A DNA stretch of 64,000 nucleotides from Candidatus Bathyarchaeota archaeon (GTDB lineage: Archaea; Thermoproteota; Bathyarchaeia; TCS64): NCBI GenBank assembly GCA_018396865.1, contig JAGTRB010000009.1, positions 34,466 to 98,465 of the forward strand. The letters are read 5' to 3'. The notes beneath the pieces are model-generated. The model saw only the letters and a list, made by a program, of their open reading frames with translations, had not been told where the DNA came from and searched no databases. Shown here one piece after another: positions 50,903 through 60,320 of the stretch. How positions within the stretch are numbered: position 1 is the stretch's first letter; each line of letters starts with the position of its first letter. The translations under genes were made by a program, and so were the position numbers.

Positions 50903-53900
50903 TTGAGACTATCTAAAGGCGAGGGGAAGGGGTTGACCTATCTAACGAAGATCGTGCTGAGGAACTTCAAGTCCTTCGGCGGAGTCACTAGGCTGAACCT
51001 GGAGAGGGGCTTTAACGTCATAACCGGTCCAAACGGCAGTGGAAAGAGTAACATAATAGACGCGGTCCAGTTCGTCCTAGGGGAGTTGGCCTCTAGGAGG
51101 ATGAGGGCCTCCGATCTCACAGAGTTGATATACGACGGCGGTGGGGGCCAGAGGGCCACGGCTGCCCAGGTCAGCATGACCCTAGACAACTCGGATCGAA
51201 GCATCCCGATCGATAAGCCATTGGTAACCGTCGGGAGGAGCATAGACAGGAGAGGGAACAGCAAATATTTCCTAAACGGGAAGAGGACCTCTAGGAGGGT
51301 TCTGCTAGATATCCTAGGGATGGCCGGCATAAGCCCGGGCGGATATAACATCGTCCTACAGGGGGCGGCAACTAGGCTGAGCGACCTCACCCCCCAGGAG
51401 AGGATGTCATCCCTAAAGGAGCTCATAGGGATATCAGTATATGAGGAGAAGAAGGCGGAGGCGGAGAGGAGGCTCTCGGAGGCGGAGCGTAAGATAGAGG
51501 TGGCCTCTGCTAGGGTTGATGAGGTCAGGAAGCGGGTTGTGGAGCTTGAGGGGCAGAGAAATGACGCTGTAAGGTACAGGCTCCTAGTGGAGGAGGAGAG
51601 GGAGCTCTCGGCGATAAAGCTCTCCATGAGGCTGTGCAGCCTCGAGGAGAGGATCGGGGAGGTCAGGAAGAGGCTCGAGGGGATAGAGGCAGAGCTTGGC
51701 GCCATTGAGGAGACAAGGGAAGGGCTGATTCTGGAGAGGGAGAAGGCCCTCTCCGGCTGGGAAGAGCTGAACAGGGTTGATTGGGAGGACGAGGGCTTGG
51801 AGGCCCTGAGATCCGATTTCCTGGAGAAGAGTTCCCAGAAGGCGAAGATCGAGGCTAGAATTAAGGAGATCGATTCGAAGAAGCAAGGCCTCCAAGCATT
51901 AATAGAAGAGAAGAGCGTGGAACTAGAAAAGCTTAGACTTGAAATTAAGGAAAAAAATGAAGATTTTCAAAGACTTATTCAAATTGAAAACCAGATGGGT
52001 TTGGACATTTTGGAAAAAGAAGATAGATTGAAAACAATGGAAGAAGAAATTAGAAAAATGAAAGAGGATTTAGATAGGTCTCAGAAAAACGTTGAATCTC
52101 TGTCGGAATCTATGGTGGCAAAGCAGGAGGTTCTTAAAGGGCTAGAAATTGAGTTGGAGAAAAAATTGTATAATTTAAATGGCATTAAAGAAAAAATTTT
52201 AGAGTTAGAAAATAAAAGAGAAGAAATATATAAAACTCTTAGATCACTAAGCGAAAAATACGAGGAATTGGAGAAACTCAGGGAATCGGAGGTTCAAAGA
52301 CTTCACGAGATGCTCCTCGAGACGGAGAAACAGGTGGAGAGGCAGAGGAGATTAAGGGGTATAATAGTGGATGCGGGTAGGCTTGCGAAGGAGGTTGAGA
52401 CAACCATAACACAGTTCTCGGCGAAGAGGGAGCTATGGCAGAAGGTGGCTGCCGCTGAAAGGGGGTTAGAGAGGGTGAAGGAGATGGGAGAGGCAGGCGC
52501 CCTACCGGGATACCACGGCCCCCTCGAGGACCTTATAGGCTTCAGGCCTGAGTACCAGAGGGCGATAATAAACTCCTCGAACGGTTGGATTAAGGCCATA
52601 GTGTTCGAGGACCTGAACTCGGCTATGGGCTGTATAGAGCTGCTGAAGAGGACCAAGGTGGGCTTCGCCAGGTTCATCCCCCTCAAGGATATCCGGGGCT
52701 TGAGGCCTCTTCCAGAGCCCTCCGGGGAGGGGATAATTGGACCATTACCACGATTCATTAGATTCGATGAGAAGTATCTCCCAGCCATAAACCTCGTGTG
52801 GGGCGATGTCATCCTCGTGAGGGATGGTACCCACGCCCTGAGGATGGCTGAGAAGGGCTATAGGGCGGTCACCATCTCAGGCGACGTCTACGAGGCCGTG
52901 GGGGGAGTTATAGGTGGATACCACCAGAAACCTGAAGAATTATCTAAGATGATACCCAAAGAGGAGTCAATCAATGCTTTGAAAGATACAATAACTACAT
53001 TGAGGGAAAGAATACTTAAAAGAATGAACGAGATAAGACTTTCAGGAAGTAGCCTTAGGAAATTTGTTGAGTTCGTGGAAGGTTCAAGAAGCAATATAAA
53101 TAAAATAGAAGAACAAATGATGGAAATAAAGGATAATATTAATCGATTAGAAAAAAATTTGGATATTTTAGAGAAGAAAAAGGGAGAATTAGATCGCCAA
53201 ATTAAAATGGAGGAAGAGTTGATTAAAACTTTAAGAGAACGCAGGGATAAGGTTATATTAGATGTAGATAAGGACAAATATGAAATTGTTAAGATAAGGG
53301 AAAATATAAAATCATATAATTTGGATGAGGCAGATAAAGAAATAAACGAACTTAGGCAAAAGATATCTCAATTGAAGGATGAAAAAAGTAAAACCAATTT
53401 AGATATTTCGATTTTAAATAGAATGATTAAAGAGATTTTAGAGCCAAAGATCTCAGAATTGGAGTATCAAATTAAAAGTTGGAAAGATGAGATTAATGCA
53501 ATTTTAACAGAAAAAGAGGAAATAAGCGGTGAGATTAAATGGATATCTGAAAAAATTGTCGAAATTAATACAAAGATCCTTGATTCTGAATCAAAGATTA
53601 AACAAAAAAATGACTTAATTTTAAAGTATAAGGAGAAAATAGACAATTTAGAGCAAAATTTATCAATTGTGGAGAAAAATAGAGAGAAACTCCTCAAAAT
53701 ACATTATGAGCTAAAACTGGACTTGGAGAGGCTCCAGCTGGAGCTAGAACAGGGCCTCAGAGACCTAGGGAAACTGGGCTTCTCTGAAAAGGCTGGCGTG
53801 GAAGGGGTCGACCTTGAGGAGTTGGAGGGTAGATTGGAGATGATAAGAGCCGAGAGGTCCTCCTTGGGGGCTGTCAACAACCTTGCGGAGGCTCAGTACA

Positions 53901-54469
53901 ACGAGTTTGTCGGAAACTATAAGCAACTGAGCATAAGGATAAATGAGCTGGAGGAGGAGAAGGCCTCCATCATAAGGTTCATCGAGGAGGTTGAGAGGGA
54001 GAAGCTCCAGCACTTCATGAAGGCCTTCCACGAGATATGCGAGAGCTTCTCCAGCATCTTCTCAAAGCTCACTGGTGGAGGCGAGGGAAGGCTTGAGCTT
54101 CAGAGACCGGAGAGCCCCTTCTCGGGAGGGGTGGACCTCTACATCCAGTTCCCGGGCAAGCCTATGAGGCTGGCGAGCGGGGCCAGTGGCGGTGAGAGAT
54201 CCGTGGCAACCATCGCCTATCTTCTGGCAATACAATCCTTCCTGAAGGCACCCTTCTACCTCTTAGATGAGATAGATGCCCACCTAGACTCCGTCAATGT
54301 CTCGAGGCTCGCGGAGGTCCTGAGGGAGAGGTCCTCGGAAGCCCAGTTCATAGTCATCTCCCTGAAGGATGTCATGCTCCATGGGGCTGATAAGATCTAC
54401 GGCGTATTCAATCCAGGAGATAGGAGTAGGGTAATAGCCCTTCCGATGGCCATAGAGGTGGTAAGCTAA
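50903..54469 (+). CDS. smc: SMC chromosome-condensation ATPase
   Basis: The protein has 1188 residues. Walker A is GPNGSGKSN at about 42-50. The first coiled-coil arm is at about 170-500, the hinge at about 525-670, and the second arm at about 675-1000. The C-terminal head has LASGASGGERS (signature) and FYLLDEIDAHLD (Walker B). It forms the ring-like loader complex with ScpA and ScpB, whose genes follow immediately. The first codon is TTG; a second TTG at 50933 (LTYLTKIV) has a purine-rich ribosome site and may be the true start. The hinge-proximal halves of both arms are strikingly AT-rich in codon choice. Confidence 0.95.
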   Translation: MRLSKGEGKGLTYLTKIVLRNFKSFGGVTRLNLERGFNVITGPNGSGKSNIIDAVQFVLGELASRRMRASDLTELIYDGGGGQRATAAQVSMTLDNSDRSIPIDKPLVTVGRSIDRRGNSKYFLNGKRTSRRVLLDILGMAGISPGGYNIVLQGAATRLSDLTPQERMSSLKELIGISVYEEKKAEAERRLSEAERKIEVASARVDEVRKRVVELEGQRNDAVRYRLLVEEERELSAIKLSMRLCSLEERIGEVRKRLEGIEAELGAIEETREGLILEREKALSGWEELNRVDWEDEGLEALRSDFLEKSSQKAKIEARIKEIDSKKQGLQALIEEKSVELEKLRLEIKEKNEDFQRLIQIENQMGLDILEKEDRLKTMEEEIRKMKEDLDRSQKNVESLSESMVAKQEVLKGLEIELEKKLYNLNGIKEKILELENKREEIYKTLRSLSEKYEELEKLRESEVQRLHEMLLETEKQVERQRRLRGIIVDAGRLAKEVETTITQFSAKRELWQKVAAAERGLERVKEMGEAGALPGYHGPLEDLIGFRPEYQRAIINSSNGWIKAIVFEDLNSAMGCIELLKRTKVGFARFIPLKDIRGLRPLPEPSGEGIIGPLPRFIRFDEKYLPAINLVWGDVILVRDGTHALRMAEKGYRAVTISGDVYEAVGGVIGGYHQKPEELSKMIPKEESINALKDTITTLRERILKRMNEIRLSGSSLRKFVEFVEGSRSNINKIEEQMMEIKDNINRLEKNLDILEKKKGELDRQIKMEEELIKTLRERRDKVILDVDKDKYEIVKIRENIKSYNLDEADKEINELRQKISQLKDEKSKTNLDISILNRMIKEILEPKISELEYQIKSWKDEINAILTEKEEISGEIKWISEKIVEINTKILDSESKIKQKNDLILKYKEKIDNLEQNLSIVEKNREKLLKIHYELKLDLERLQLELEQGLRDLGKLGFSEKAGVEGVDLEELEGRLEMIRAERSSLGAVNNLAEAQYNEFVGNYKQLSIRINELEEEKASIIRFIEEVEREKLQHFMKAFHEICESFSSIFSKLTGGGEGRLELQRPESPFSGGVDLYIQFPGKPMRLASGASGGERSVATIAYLLAIQSFLKAPFYLLDEIDAHLDSVNVSRLAEVLRERSSEAQFIVISLKDVMLHGADKIYGVFNPGDRSRVIALPMAIEVVS

Positions 54470-55138
54470 ATGGGCCAGGAGAAGCCCTTCTACCTTCGCC
54501 CGCCGTGGGAGGTCCTATTCAGCGAGAGCGTACTGGAAAAGATATCTCCCTGGAGCATCGACCTTGCCCAGATCCTCTCATCCCTCCTTGAGGAGATGAG
54601 TCGGGTCGGGCTGGACTTCAGGGTTGCGGGGATCGCAGTGAACTCCTCATCCCTCATATACCTAAAGAAGGCTGAACTCCTCCTAATAATGGAGGAGCCC
54701 CCAAAAAGCTCGCCCGAGGAAGAGGAGGTCTATGTTCCCCCTCCCCTGAGCCTCCCCTTCCGCTTCGAGCTATCCTCCTCCACGGTTTATGACCTGATTA
54801 ATGCCCTAGAGAGGGTTCTATCCACGGTCGGGGGTGGGAGCCTCAAGGGTAGGATGCCGGTTCCAGTCGCTCCGATCCCGGAGCCTTTAGAGGATTATAT
54901 CATAGAGATTGAGGAGGATATGGAGGGCCATCTTGAGGCCCTCCTCGAAAGGATCAGATCCCTTTGTGGAGGTGGGGAAGCCATCAGCTTAACATACCTT
55001 CTCAGGGGTAAGAGCCGCCTCGAGATGATAAGGGCCTTCATCTACCTCCTGTTTCTGGCTCAAAGGGGTGAGATACTGCTTGAGCAGGATGAAGATGAGA
55101 AAGATATTAAGATAAATCTTTTGGGTGTTAAAAAATGA
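54470..55138 (+). CDS. scpA: ScpA kleisin of the SMC complex
   Basis: The protein has 222 residues. The N-terminal helical segment around RPPWEVLFSESVLEKISPWSIDLAQILSSLLEE is the kleisin N-domain that binds the SMC neck. A C-terminal winged-helix part ends the chain, with SLTYLLRGKSRLEMIRAFIYLLFLAQRG. The gene starts directly after smc with no gap and overlaps scpB by 4 nt, so the three are translated together. Confidence 0.88.
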   Translation: MGQEKPFYLRPPWEVLFSESVLEKISPWSIDLAQILSSLLEEMSRVGLDFRVAGIAVNSSSLIYLKKAELLLIMEEPPKSSPEEEEVYVPPPLSLPFRFELSSSTVYDLINALERVLSTVGGGSLKGRMPVPVAPIPEPLEDYIIEIEEDMEGHLEALLERIRSLCGGGEAISLTYLLRGKSRLEMIRAFIYLLFLAQRGEILLEQDEDEKDIKINLLGVKK

Positions 55139-55818
55139 ATAAGAAAACAGTTTCCAAGATAGATAGGGAAATGGTTAAGTTGGAAGCGATCCTATACGCC
55201 TCTGGAAGGCCCGTTGAGATTGAAAAGTTGAAAGGCGTTTTAAAGACCAGTTCAAGGAAGAGGGTGATAAACCTCGTTAGGGGGCTGGCCAATATATACG
55301 AGGCTAGGGGTGGGGCTTTAATCATCGAGGAGCTACCTGAAGACATGGTAGCCCTGAAGGTCAGAGAGGAGTACTCTGATGTGGCTAGGGCATTCGCCTC
55401 AAAGCCGCTGCTAAAGCCTGGACCTCTAAAAACCCTCTCCTACATCGCATACCACGAGCCAGTCGAGGTTAGGGAGGTGGTATCAAGGCTGGGGAGTAGG
55501 GCCCAGTCACACCTAAGGACCCTTGAGGAGATGGCCCTCATAACAAGGGAGGAGGGTGATGATGGCCCCATCTTGAGGACGACTAGGTACTTCGCAGACT
55601 ACTTCAGATTAGAGGCTGAGAAGGGGGATCCCAAGCAACAGCTCAGGCGTCTCTTCGAAGCTCTGAGGATCAAGAAGCTCGATAACGGGGATGGTCACAA
55701 GACATCCGCATCAGAGGAAACCAATGGGATGCCCCCTTCCACACCTGAGGCGATGACATACATTGCAGTAGGGCTCTCAAGAGGGCTTGAGGAGAGTGAT
55801 ACATCTCAAGCCCATTAA
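55135..55818 (+). CDS. scpB: ScpB, winged-helix partner of ScpA
   Basis: The protein has 227 residues. Two winged-helix domains (about 12-85 and 85-165) include KLEAILYASGRPVEIEKLKGVL and ALKTLSYIAYHEPVEVREVV. A low-complexity tail (DNGDGHKTSASEETNG) follows. It dimerises and binds the ScpA linker. It overlaps the scpA end by 4 nt (ATGA). It is the last gene of the SMC operon. The tail is not conserved-looking. Confidence 0.87.
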   Translation: MNKKTVSKIDREMVKLEAILYASGRPVEIEKLKGVLKTSSRKRVINLVRGLANIYEARGGALIIEELPEDMVALKVREEYSDVARAFASKPLLKPGPLKTLSYIAYHEPVEVREVVSRLGSRAQSHLRTLEEMALITREEGDDGPILRTTRYFADYFRLEAEKGDPKQQLRRLFEALRIKKLDNGDGHKTSASEETNGMPPSTPEAMTYIAVGLSRGLEESDTSQAH

Positions 55819-55970
55819 CCTGCAAGAGCCTCTCAACCCCGAAGGTTTTCAAACCCTAATCATCTAGGTCGAGGAGCCCTAAGGTCCCCGGGGGGCAGCA
55901 CACAACACCTTCAAGTCGAGAAAGGGGTTATCGGGTTGATCCTTACAAGGAGCGAAGACAGGGGCGTCTA

Positions 55971-55978
55971 TTTATATT
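55971..55978 (+). promoter_or_regulatory. TATA box of the S8e gene
   Basis: TTTATATT lies 46-53 nt before the TTG start at 56024, with a short leader between. Confidence 0.5.
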
Positions 55979-56023
55979 CCTCCATTTCCTAAGTTTTGAA
56001 AAAGCCGATGAGAGGGATACTGG

Positions 56024-56410
56024 TTGGCTTGGCATGGGGGTTTAACTAAGAGGAAGCCTTCCGGCGGAAAGAGGAGACCTTACAGGACCAAGAGGAGCCA
56101 TGAGAGGGGTGGGCATCCCGTGGAGACTAGGCTCGGGGAGGCCGAGCTCAAGGTTGAGAGGAGGCGAGGGGGGCACATCAAGCTGAAGCTCATCTCCGGA
56201 GACGAGGTTAATCTCTCGGACCCAGCCACTGGAAGGACTGAGAGGCTCAAGATCCTAGGGGTTGTGAGGAATCCAGCCAGCGTGGACTATAACAGAAGGG
56301 GAATAATAACTAAGGGGGCTATCATCCGAACAGATAGGGGACTGGCCAGGATAGTCTCTAGACCAGGGCAGAACGGGGTCCTGAACGCGGTGATTCTGAC
56401 CGAAGAATAA
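56024..56410 (+). CDS. rps8e: Ribosomal protein S8e
   Basis: The 128-residue protein is the short archaeal form, with a basic N-terminus (HGGLTKRKPSGGKRRPYRTKRSHERGG) and the six-stranded core (EVNLSDPATGRTERLKILGVVRNPASVDYNRRGIITKGAIIRTDRG). It starts at TTG, with its own TATA box. It precedes SRP19 by 35 nt. Part of the archaeal 30S subunit. Confidence 0.94.
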   Translation: MAWHGGLTKRKPSGGKRRPYRTKRSHERGGHPVETRLGEAELKVERRRGGHIKLKLISGDEVNLSDPATGRTERLKILGVVRNPASVDYNRRGIITKGAIIRTDRGLARIVSRPGQNGVLNAVILTEE

Positions 56411-56445
56411 CGGCGTCGATAGATCCTATGGAAGGGCTCTAGGGG

Positions 56446-56718
56446 ATGAGGAAGAGAGGGAAGGTGATAATTTGGCCCTCATACCTCGAAGCCTCTCTAT
56501 CCAGAGGAGATGGACGGAGGGTGCCTAAGACTCTCGCCAAGAGGGGAGTGACCGCCGAGGATATATATCGAGCAGCCCAAGAACTCGGATTAAACCCAGA
56601 ACTCCAAAGGAGCGCAGCCTACCCGAGGATCCCGTGGAGGAAGACGGGCCTCGTGATGGTCGATAATAAAATGCCCAAGACAAGGCTCCTAAAGGAGCTG
56701 GCCCTGAGGATCCGATGA
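56446..56718 (+). CDS. srp19: Signal recognition particle 19 kDa protein
   Basis: The 90-residue protein matches archaeal SRP19: VIIWPSYLEASLSRGDGRRVPKTLAKRGVTAEDIYRAAQELGLNPEL, then KTGLVMVDNKMPKTRLLKELA. It binds 7S RNA and primes SRP54 binding. It lies between S8e and Gar1 on one strand, a common archaeal arrangement. Confidence 0.93.
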   Translation: MRKRGKVIIWPSYLEASLSRGDGRRVPKTLAKRGVTAEDIYRAAQELGLNPELQRSAAYPRIPWRKTGLVMVDNKMPKTRLLKELALRIR

Positions 56719-56809
56719 ATTGGAAATATCCCATTATGGCCTTCAGGAACTAAAGAAGAGTTATAAGGGAGGCCCCTCTCTATGAGTCACGGCCTTCAGA
56801 AGGGATTCC

Positions 56810-57067
56810 ATGAAACCCAGTAGGAGGCTTGGAATGGTCCTGCACATCTCCAGCAATAGTGGAAACCTGATCCTGAAGGCTGAGACGAGTGCAATTATAG
56901 GGGAGCCAGTAACAGACAGGGATAACAAAGTTGTTGGAAGGGTCTTCGACATTTTCGGGCCTGTCTCCAACCCGTTTGTCGCGGTGAAGCCGGAGCTGAA
57001 TAGGCCAGAGAGGCTTGTCGGGAGGCCCCTCTACATCAGAAGGCCTGGGAGTAAGGGGGGTGGCTAG
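56810..57067 (+). CDS. gar1: H/ACA RNP component Gar1
   Basis: The 85-residue protein contains the Gar1 core (LGMVLHISSNSGNLILKAETSAIIGEPVTDRDNKVVGRVFDIFGPVSNPFVAVKP), an SH3-like barrel that binds Cbf5 in the pseudouridylation complex. It follows SRP19 and precedes a TFB gene by 3 nt, the conserved archaeal gar1-tfb order. Confidence 0.93.
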   Translation: MKPSRRLGMVLHISSNSGNLILKAETSAIIGEPVTDRDNKVVGRVFDIFGPVSNPFVAVKPELNRPERLVGRPLYIRRPGSKGGG

Positions 57068-57070
57068 GCA

Positions 57071-57991
57071 TTGAATGATTATGAGAAGGTTATGAGATGT
57101 AGTGAGTGCGGGAGCACGGATCTCATAAGGGACTATGAGCAGGGGGAGATCGTGTGTAGGCACTGCGGTTTCGTGGTCTCCTCGATAATAGTTGATAGGG
57201 GGCCCGAGTGGAGGGCCTTCGACGATGAGCAGAAGGAGAAGAGGACGAGGGTTGGAGCACCCCTCACCTGGACGATCCACGACCAGGGCCTCTCCACCAT
57301 AATAGACTGGCATGACTCCGACGCCTATGGCAGGAAGCTAAGCCCTATGGAGAAGGCCAGGGTATACCGGCTCAGGAAGTGGCAGAGGAGATCCAAGGTC
57401 TCCGGGGCCACTGAGAGGAACCTGGCCTATGCCCTTGCCGAGCTGACCAAGGTAGCATATAAGCTGAGCCTCCCAACAAATGTCCTAGAGACGGCCTCCA
57501 TAATGTACCGACAGATCGTCCGTCAACGCCTCATCCGTGGGAGGTCGATACAGGGGGTGGCTGCAGCCTCCATATACATGGCGTGCAGGCAGTGCAACGT
57601 GATCAGAACCCTGGAGGAGGTATCAAAGGCGGCCTCAATCTCAAAGAAGGAGGGGGGGAGGAACTATAGGTTCTTGATAAGGAGGCTGAGTACAAAGGTC
57701 CCCCCCGTCTATCCCCACAGCTATGTATCCAAGTTCGTTAACCAGCTGAGCCTCTCTGGGGCGACGGAGAGGATAGCGAGCAGGATACTTGATAAGGCCA
57801 TAGAGCTCAAGCTCACAAGCGGTCGAGGCCCCGCGGGCATAGCTGCGGCCGCGACCTACATAGCGAGCCTGCTGATGGATGAGAGGCGAACCCAGGGGGA
57901 GATCGCCAAGGGGGCAAAGGTGACCGAGGTGACCATACGAAACAGGTATAAGGAGCTTACCCAGAAATTGAACTTCAAAATAAACCTCTAA
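57071..57991 (+). CDS. tfb2: Transcription initiation factor B (TFB), copy 2
   Basis: The protein has 306 residues. The zinc ribbon is CSECG...CRHCG, followed by DRGPEWRAFDDEQKEKRTRVGAP, the reader segment, and two cyclin folds. The position directly after gar1 is the ancestral archaeal place for TFB, so this is the likely housekeeping copy and the one at 46571 the extra one. Sequence match between the copies is high in the ribbon and linker but weaker in the second cyclin repeat. Confidence 0.94.
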   Translation: MNDYEKVMRCSECGSTDLIRDYEQGEIVCRHCGFVVSSIIVDRGPEWRAFDDEQKEKRTRVGAPLTWTIHDQGLSTIIDWHDSDAYGRKLSPMEKARVYRLRKWQRRSKVSGATERNLAYALAELTKVAYKLSLPTNVLETASIMYRQIVRQRLIRGRSIQGVAAASIYMACRQCNVIRTLEEVSKAASISKKEGGRNYRFLIRRLSTKVPPVYPHSYVSKFVNQLSLSGATERIASRILDKAIELKLTSGRGPAGIAAAATYIASLLMDERRTQGEIAKGAKVTEVTIRNRYKELTQKLNFKINL

Positions 57992-58040
57992 ATATAGGGT
58001 TCAAGTTGTATTTTATACATTTTCAAAAATAAAAATAAAA

Positions 58041-58991
58041 TCATGTTATATACTTCTTTTCTGTTAGGTATCTATCTCCGCTGTCAGGCAGGACCGTTAC
58101 TATGCGCTTTTGTCCTCCCAGACTCTTGGCCAGCTCTACGGATGCATAGACATTGGCGCCGCCCGAGACTCCGGCGAAGAGACCCTCCTCCTTAACCAGC
58201 CTATCTGACATGGCTATGGCCTCCTCGTTGCTAACTTGGATCACCTCGTCGAGCACCCCTCCATCAAGGATCTCCTCGATTATCCCCCCGGTCACCTCCT
58301 CACAGGCTCCTGGGACCCTCCTATACCCGTGCTTGAGGGGGTACTCCGCAGAGGAGGGCTCCACAGCGACTATTCTGACGTTCGGTATCCTGCATCTAAG
58401 AGCTTTGGCAACCCCCAATAGTGTTCCCCCCGTCCCGACAGAGGCCACGAAGGCGTCGACCCTGCCGAGCTGCTTCAGGATCTCCTCTCCAGTCTTTATA
58501 TGGGCTGAGGTGTTGGCGGGGTTGCTGAACTGCCTAGCCCACCAGACCCTCGGGTTAGACCTCTCCAGGTTTAGGCAGGCCTCCCTTGTGGGTATCTCCA
58601 CCTCAGCTCCGGCCAGGCTTTCCCTTGGGCCGCCTCTCAGCTTAACCAGGTGGACCTCAGCCCCAAAGCTCTCCATTATCTTGATCCTCTCCGGTGTTGT
58701 GCCCTCGGGCATGTAGATGGCGACCCTGTAACCTAGGGCCCTGCCCACCATGCTCAGGGCTATGCCGGTGTTTCCGGTGCTTGCCTCGACTATGGTGTAG
58801 CCTGGCTTGAGCCTCCCCTCCCCCTCAGCCCTCCTGATCATCTCGAGGGCTATCCTGTCCTTCAAGCTTCCACTTGGGTTCATGTACTCCAGTTTCACAT
58901 AGATCTCAGCGTCCAGCCCCTCTGTGACCCTCCTTAGCTTGACTACGGGGGTCTCCCCTATCAGCTCCAATACGCTGTTTACTACCCTCAA
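58041..58991 (-). CDS. cysK: Cysteine synthase-family PLP enzyme
   Basis: The protein has 316 residues. The PLP-lysine motif is NPSGSLKDRIALEM (Lys near 46), the substrate loop EASTGNTGIALS, and the glycine loop SVGTGGTLLG. The motif NPSGSLKDR and the lack of a C-terminal CBS domain fit O-acetyl- or O-phosphoserine sulfhydrylase. It is divergent from nothing close: the flavodoxin gene is 72 nt upstream on the same strand. A role in cysteine supply is the standard inference. Confidence 0.88.
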   Translation of the reverse strand: MRVVNSVLELIGETPVVKLRRVTEGLDAEIYVKLEYMNPSGSLKDRIALEMIRRAEGEGRLKPGYTIVEASTGNTGIALSMVGRALGYRVAIYMPEGTTPERIKIMESFGAEVHLVKLRGGPRESLAGAEVEIPTREACLNLERSNPRVWWARQFSNPANTSAHIKTGEEILKQLGRVDAFVASVGTGGTLLGVAKALRCRIPNVRIVAVEPSSAEYPLKHGYRRVPGACEEVTGGIIEEILDGGVLDEVIQVSNEEAIAMSDRLVKEEGLFAGVSGGANVYASVELAKSLGGQKRIVTVLPDSGDRYLTEKKYIT

Positions 58992-59063
58992 GAAGGACCC
59001 CCCCTATGACTAAAATGTAGAGAAAGGTGGGTTTTAAAAGGTTCTGTTACCTTCTTGGAGGCC

Positions 59064-59552
59064 TTATCTCTCAGCTTTATGTAGGAGCTTGGCCAGCCTC
59101 GCCACCCTCGCACCAAAGAGCTTGCAGGTCTTCACCTCCTCCTCTCCAGGTGCTCCAACTGAGACTGGGCCGTAGTGATTTCTCCCCGATGTCCCCTGTA
59201 TGACCATCCCGTGGATTAGGAGGGCCTCCAGAATCGAGATTATCGTCGTCTCGCCTCCTGAGTGGTTTCCACCCGAGCTTGCGAAGGCGCCCCCAACCTT
59301 ACCTTCGAGTTTACCATGGTATTTGACCGACTCGTCTAGGAAGCGCTTGATCTTGCTCGATGGCTGGCCGTAGTAGACCGGGGAGCCTATGATGAGGCCG
59401 TCGACCCCTGGAAGAGCGTCCACCGACGCCTCATCAACCCTCCTCACCTCAACCTCGACGCCCTCGCCTCTCACACCCTCGGCGACTGCGTGGGCCATCT
59501 TCTCGGTGTTTCCCGTCCTAGAGTCATAAACTATTAGGATCTTCATCCCCAT
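59064..59552 (-). CDS. WrbA/flavodoxin-like FMN protein
   Basis: The protein has 162 residues. The FMN-phosphate loop is YDSRTGNTEKMA, and the segments GSPVYYGQPSSKIKRFLDES and SSGGNHSGGETT match the WrbA NAD(P)H:quinone oxidoreductase and flavodoxin families. It is small, cytoplasmic and redox-active. The 12-nt gap to the FMN-binding protein upstream suggests joint expression and possibly a shared flavin electron path. Confidence 0.87.
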   Translation of the reverse strand: MGMKILIVYDSRTGNTEKMAHAVAEGVRGEGVEVEVRRVDEASVDALPGVDGLIIGSPVYYGQPSSKIKRFLDESVKYHGKLEGKVGGAFASSGGNHSGGETTIISILEALLIHGMVIQGTSGRNHYGPVSVGAPGEEEVKTCKLFGARVARLAKLLHKAER

Positions 59553-59564
59553 ACCGCTGTCACA

Positions 59565-60110
59565 TCAACTTAAAAGTCTATCTTCAGCGCCTTCCTCAGC
59601 GTAGACGCCCAGAACCCTCCCATAGTAGATAGTGTGGAAATCTCCTCGGGGATATATCTCCCTCTCCATGGCTGGATCTAGCTGCCCCTCCTTGACATCC
59701 ACTTTATATGCTACCCTGCACTCGAAGTGGACTGGGCATTCCCCGATATAAGGGGTTCCTATGCTTATACCCCTCACGGCTGTCATTCCAAGCTCCTTAA
59801 ACTTGTCCAGCTCCCTCCCTGATCTGCTCCCGCAGAACTCGAGCATCCTTTCCATCCCTCTGCCGGGAAGGCAGACCGTAAACTCCCCTGACTCCTCTAT
59901 GAGCCCATGGGTGTACCTTGAACGCCTCACCGCCACCGCCAAGAATGGCTCCCTCCACATGGTGCCCAGCAGACCCCAGCCTATGGTCATCGCGTTGGGC
60001 CTTCCACCCCTACCTGCGGAGACTAAAAAGAGGCCATGTCCCCTCATTATTCTATAAGTCTCCTCGATGAAGTCGAGGAGATCGACCTTACGCCTATTCA
60101 AGCTATCCAT
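59565..60110 (-). CDS. Flavin reductase-like (FMN-binding split barrel) protein
   Basis: The protein has 181 residues. It has the DIM6/NTAB pattern: LFLVSAGRGGRPNAMTIGWGLLGTMWREPFLAVAVRRSRYTHGLIEESGEFTVCLPG, the FMN-binding barrel region. It is the first gene of a pair with the WrbA-like protein. Such proteins transfer electrons from NAD(P)H to FMN or act as flavoprotein oxidoreductases. The substrate is unknown. Confidence 0.85.
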   Translation of the reverse strand: MDSLNRRKVDLLDFIEETYRIMRGHGLFLVSAGRGGRPNAMTIGWGLLGTMWREPFLAVAVRRSRYTHGLIEESGEFTVCLPGRGMERMLEFCGSRSGRELDKFKELGMTAVRGISIGTPYIGECPVHFECRVAYKVDVKEGQLDPAMEREIYPRGDFHTIYYGRVLGVYAEEGAEDRLLS

Positions 60111-60320
60111 CCTATAGTTTGAGATATAAAAACTTAATTAATTTTTGCTCAAATTAACTTGATTTTAGACTTTAGTTCTTCCCAACAGGGCCTATATAAG
60201 ATGCTTATATGATCCTGATACTCTCAAGAGAGGGTCAAATTTTATATTTTATTTAACAATGTCTCACACATTCGGCATAGAGCCACCTATCAAAGAAGAA
60301 ACTAAATGCTTAATATTTGA

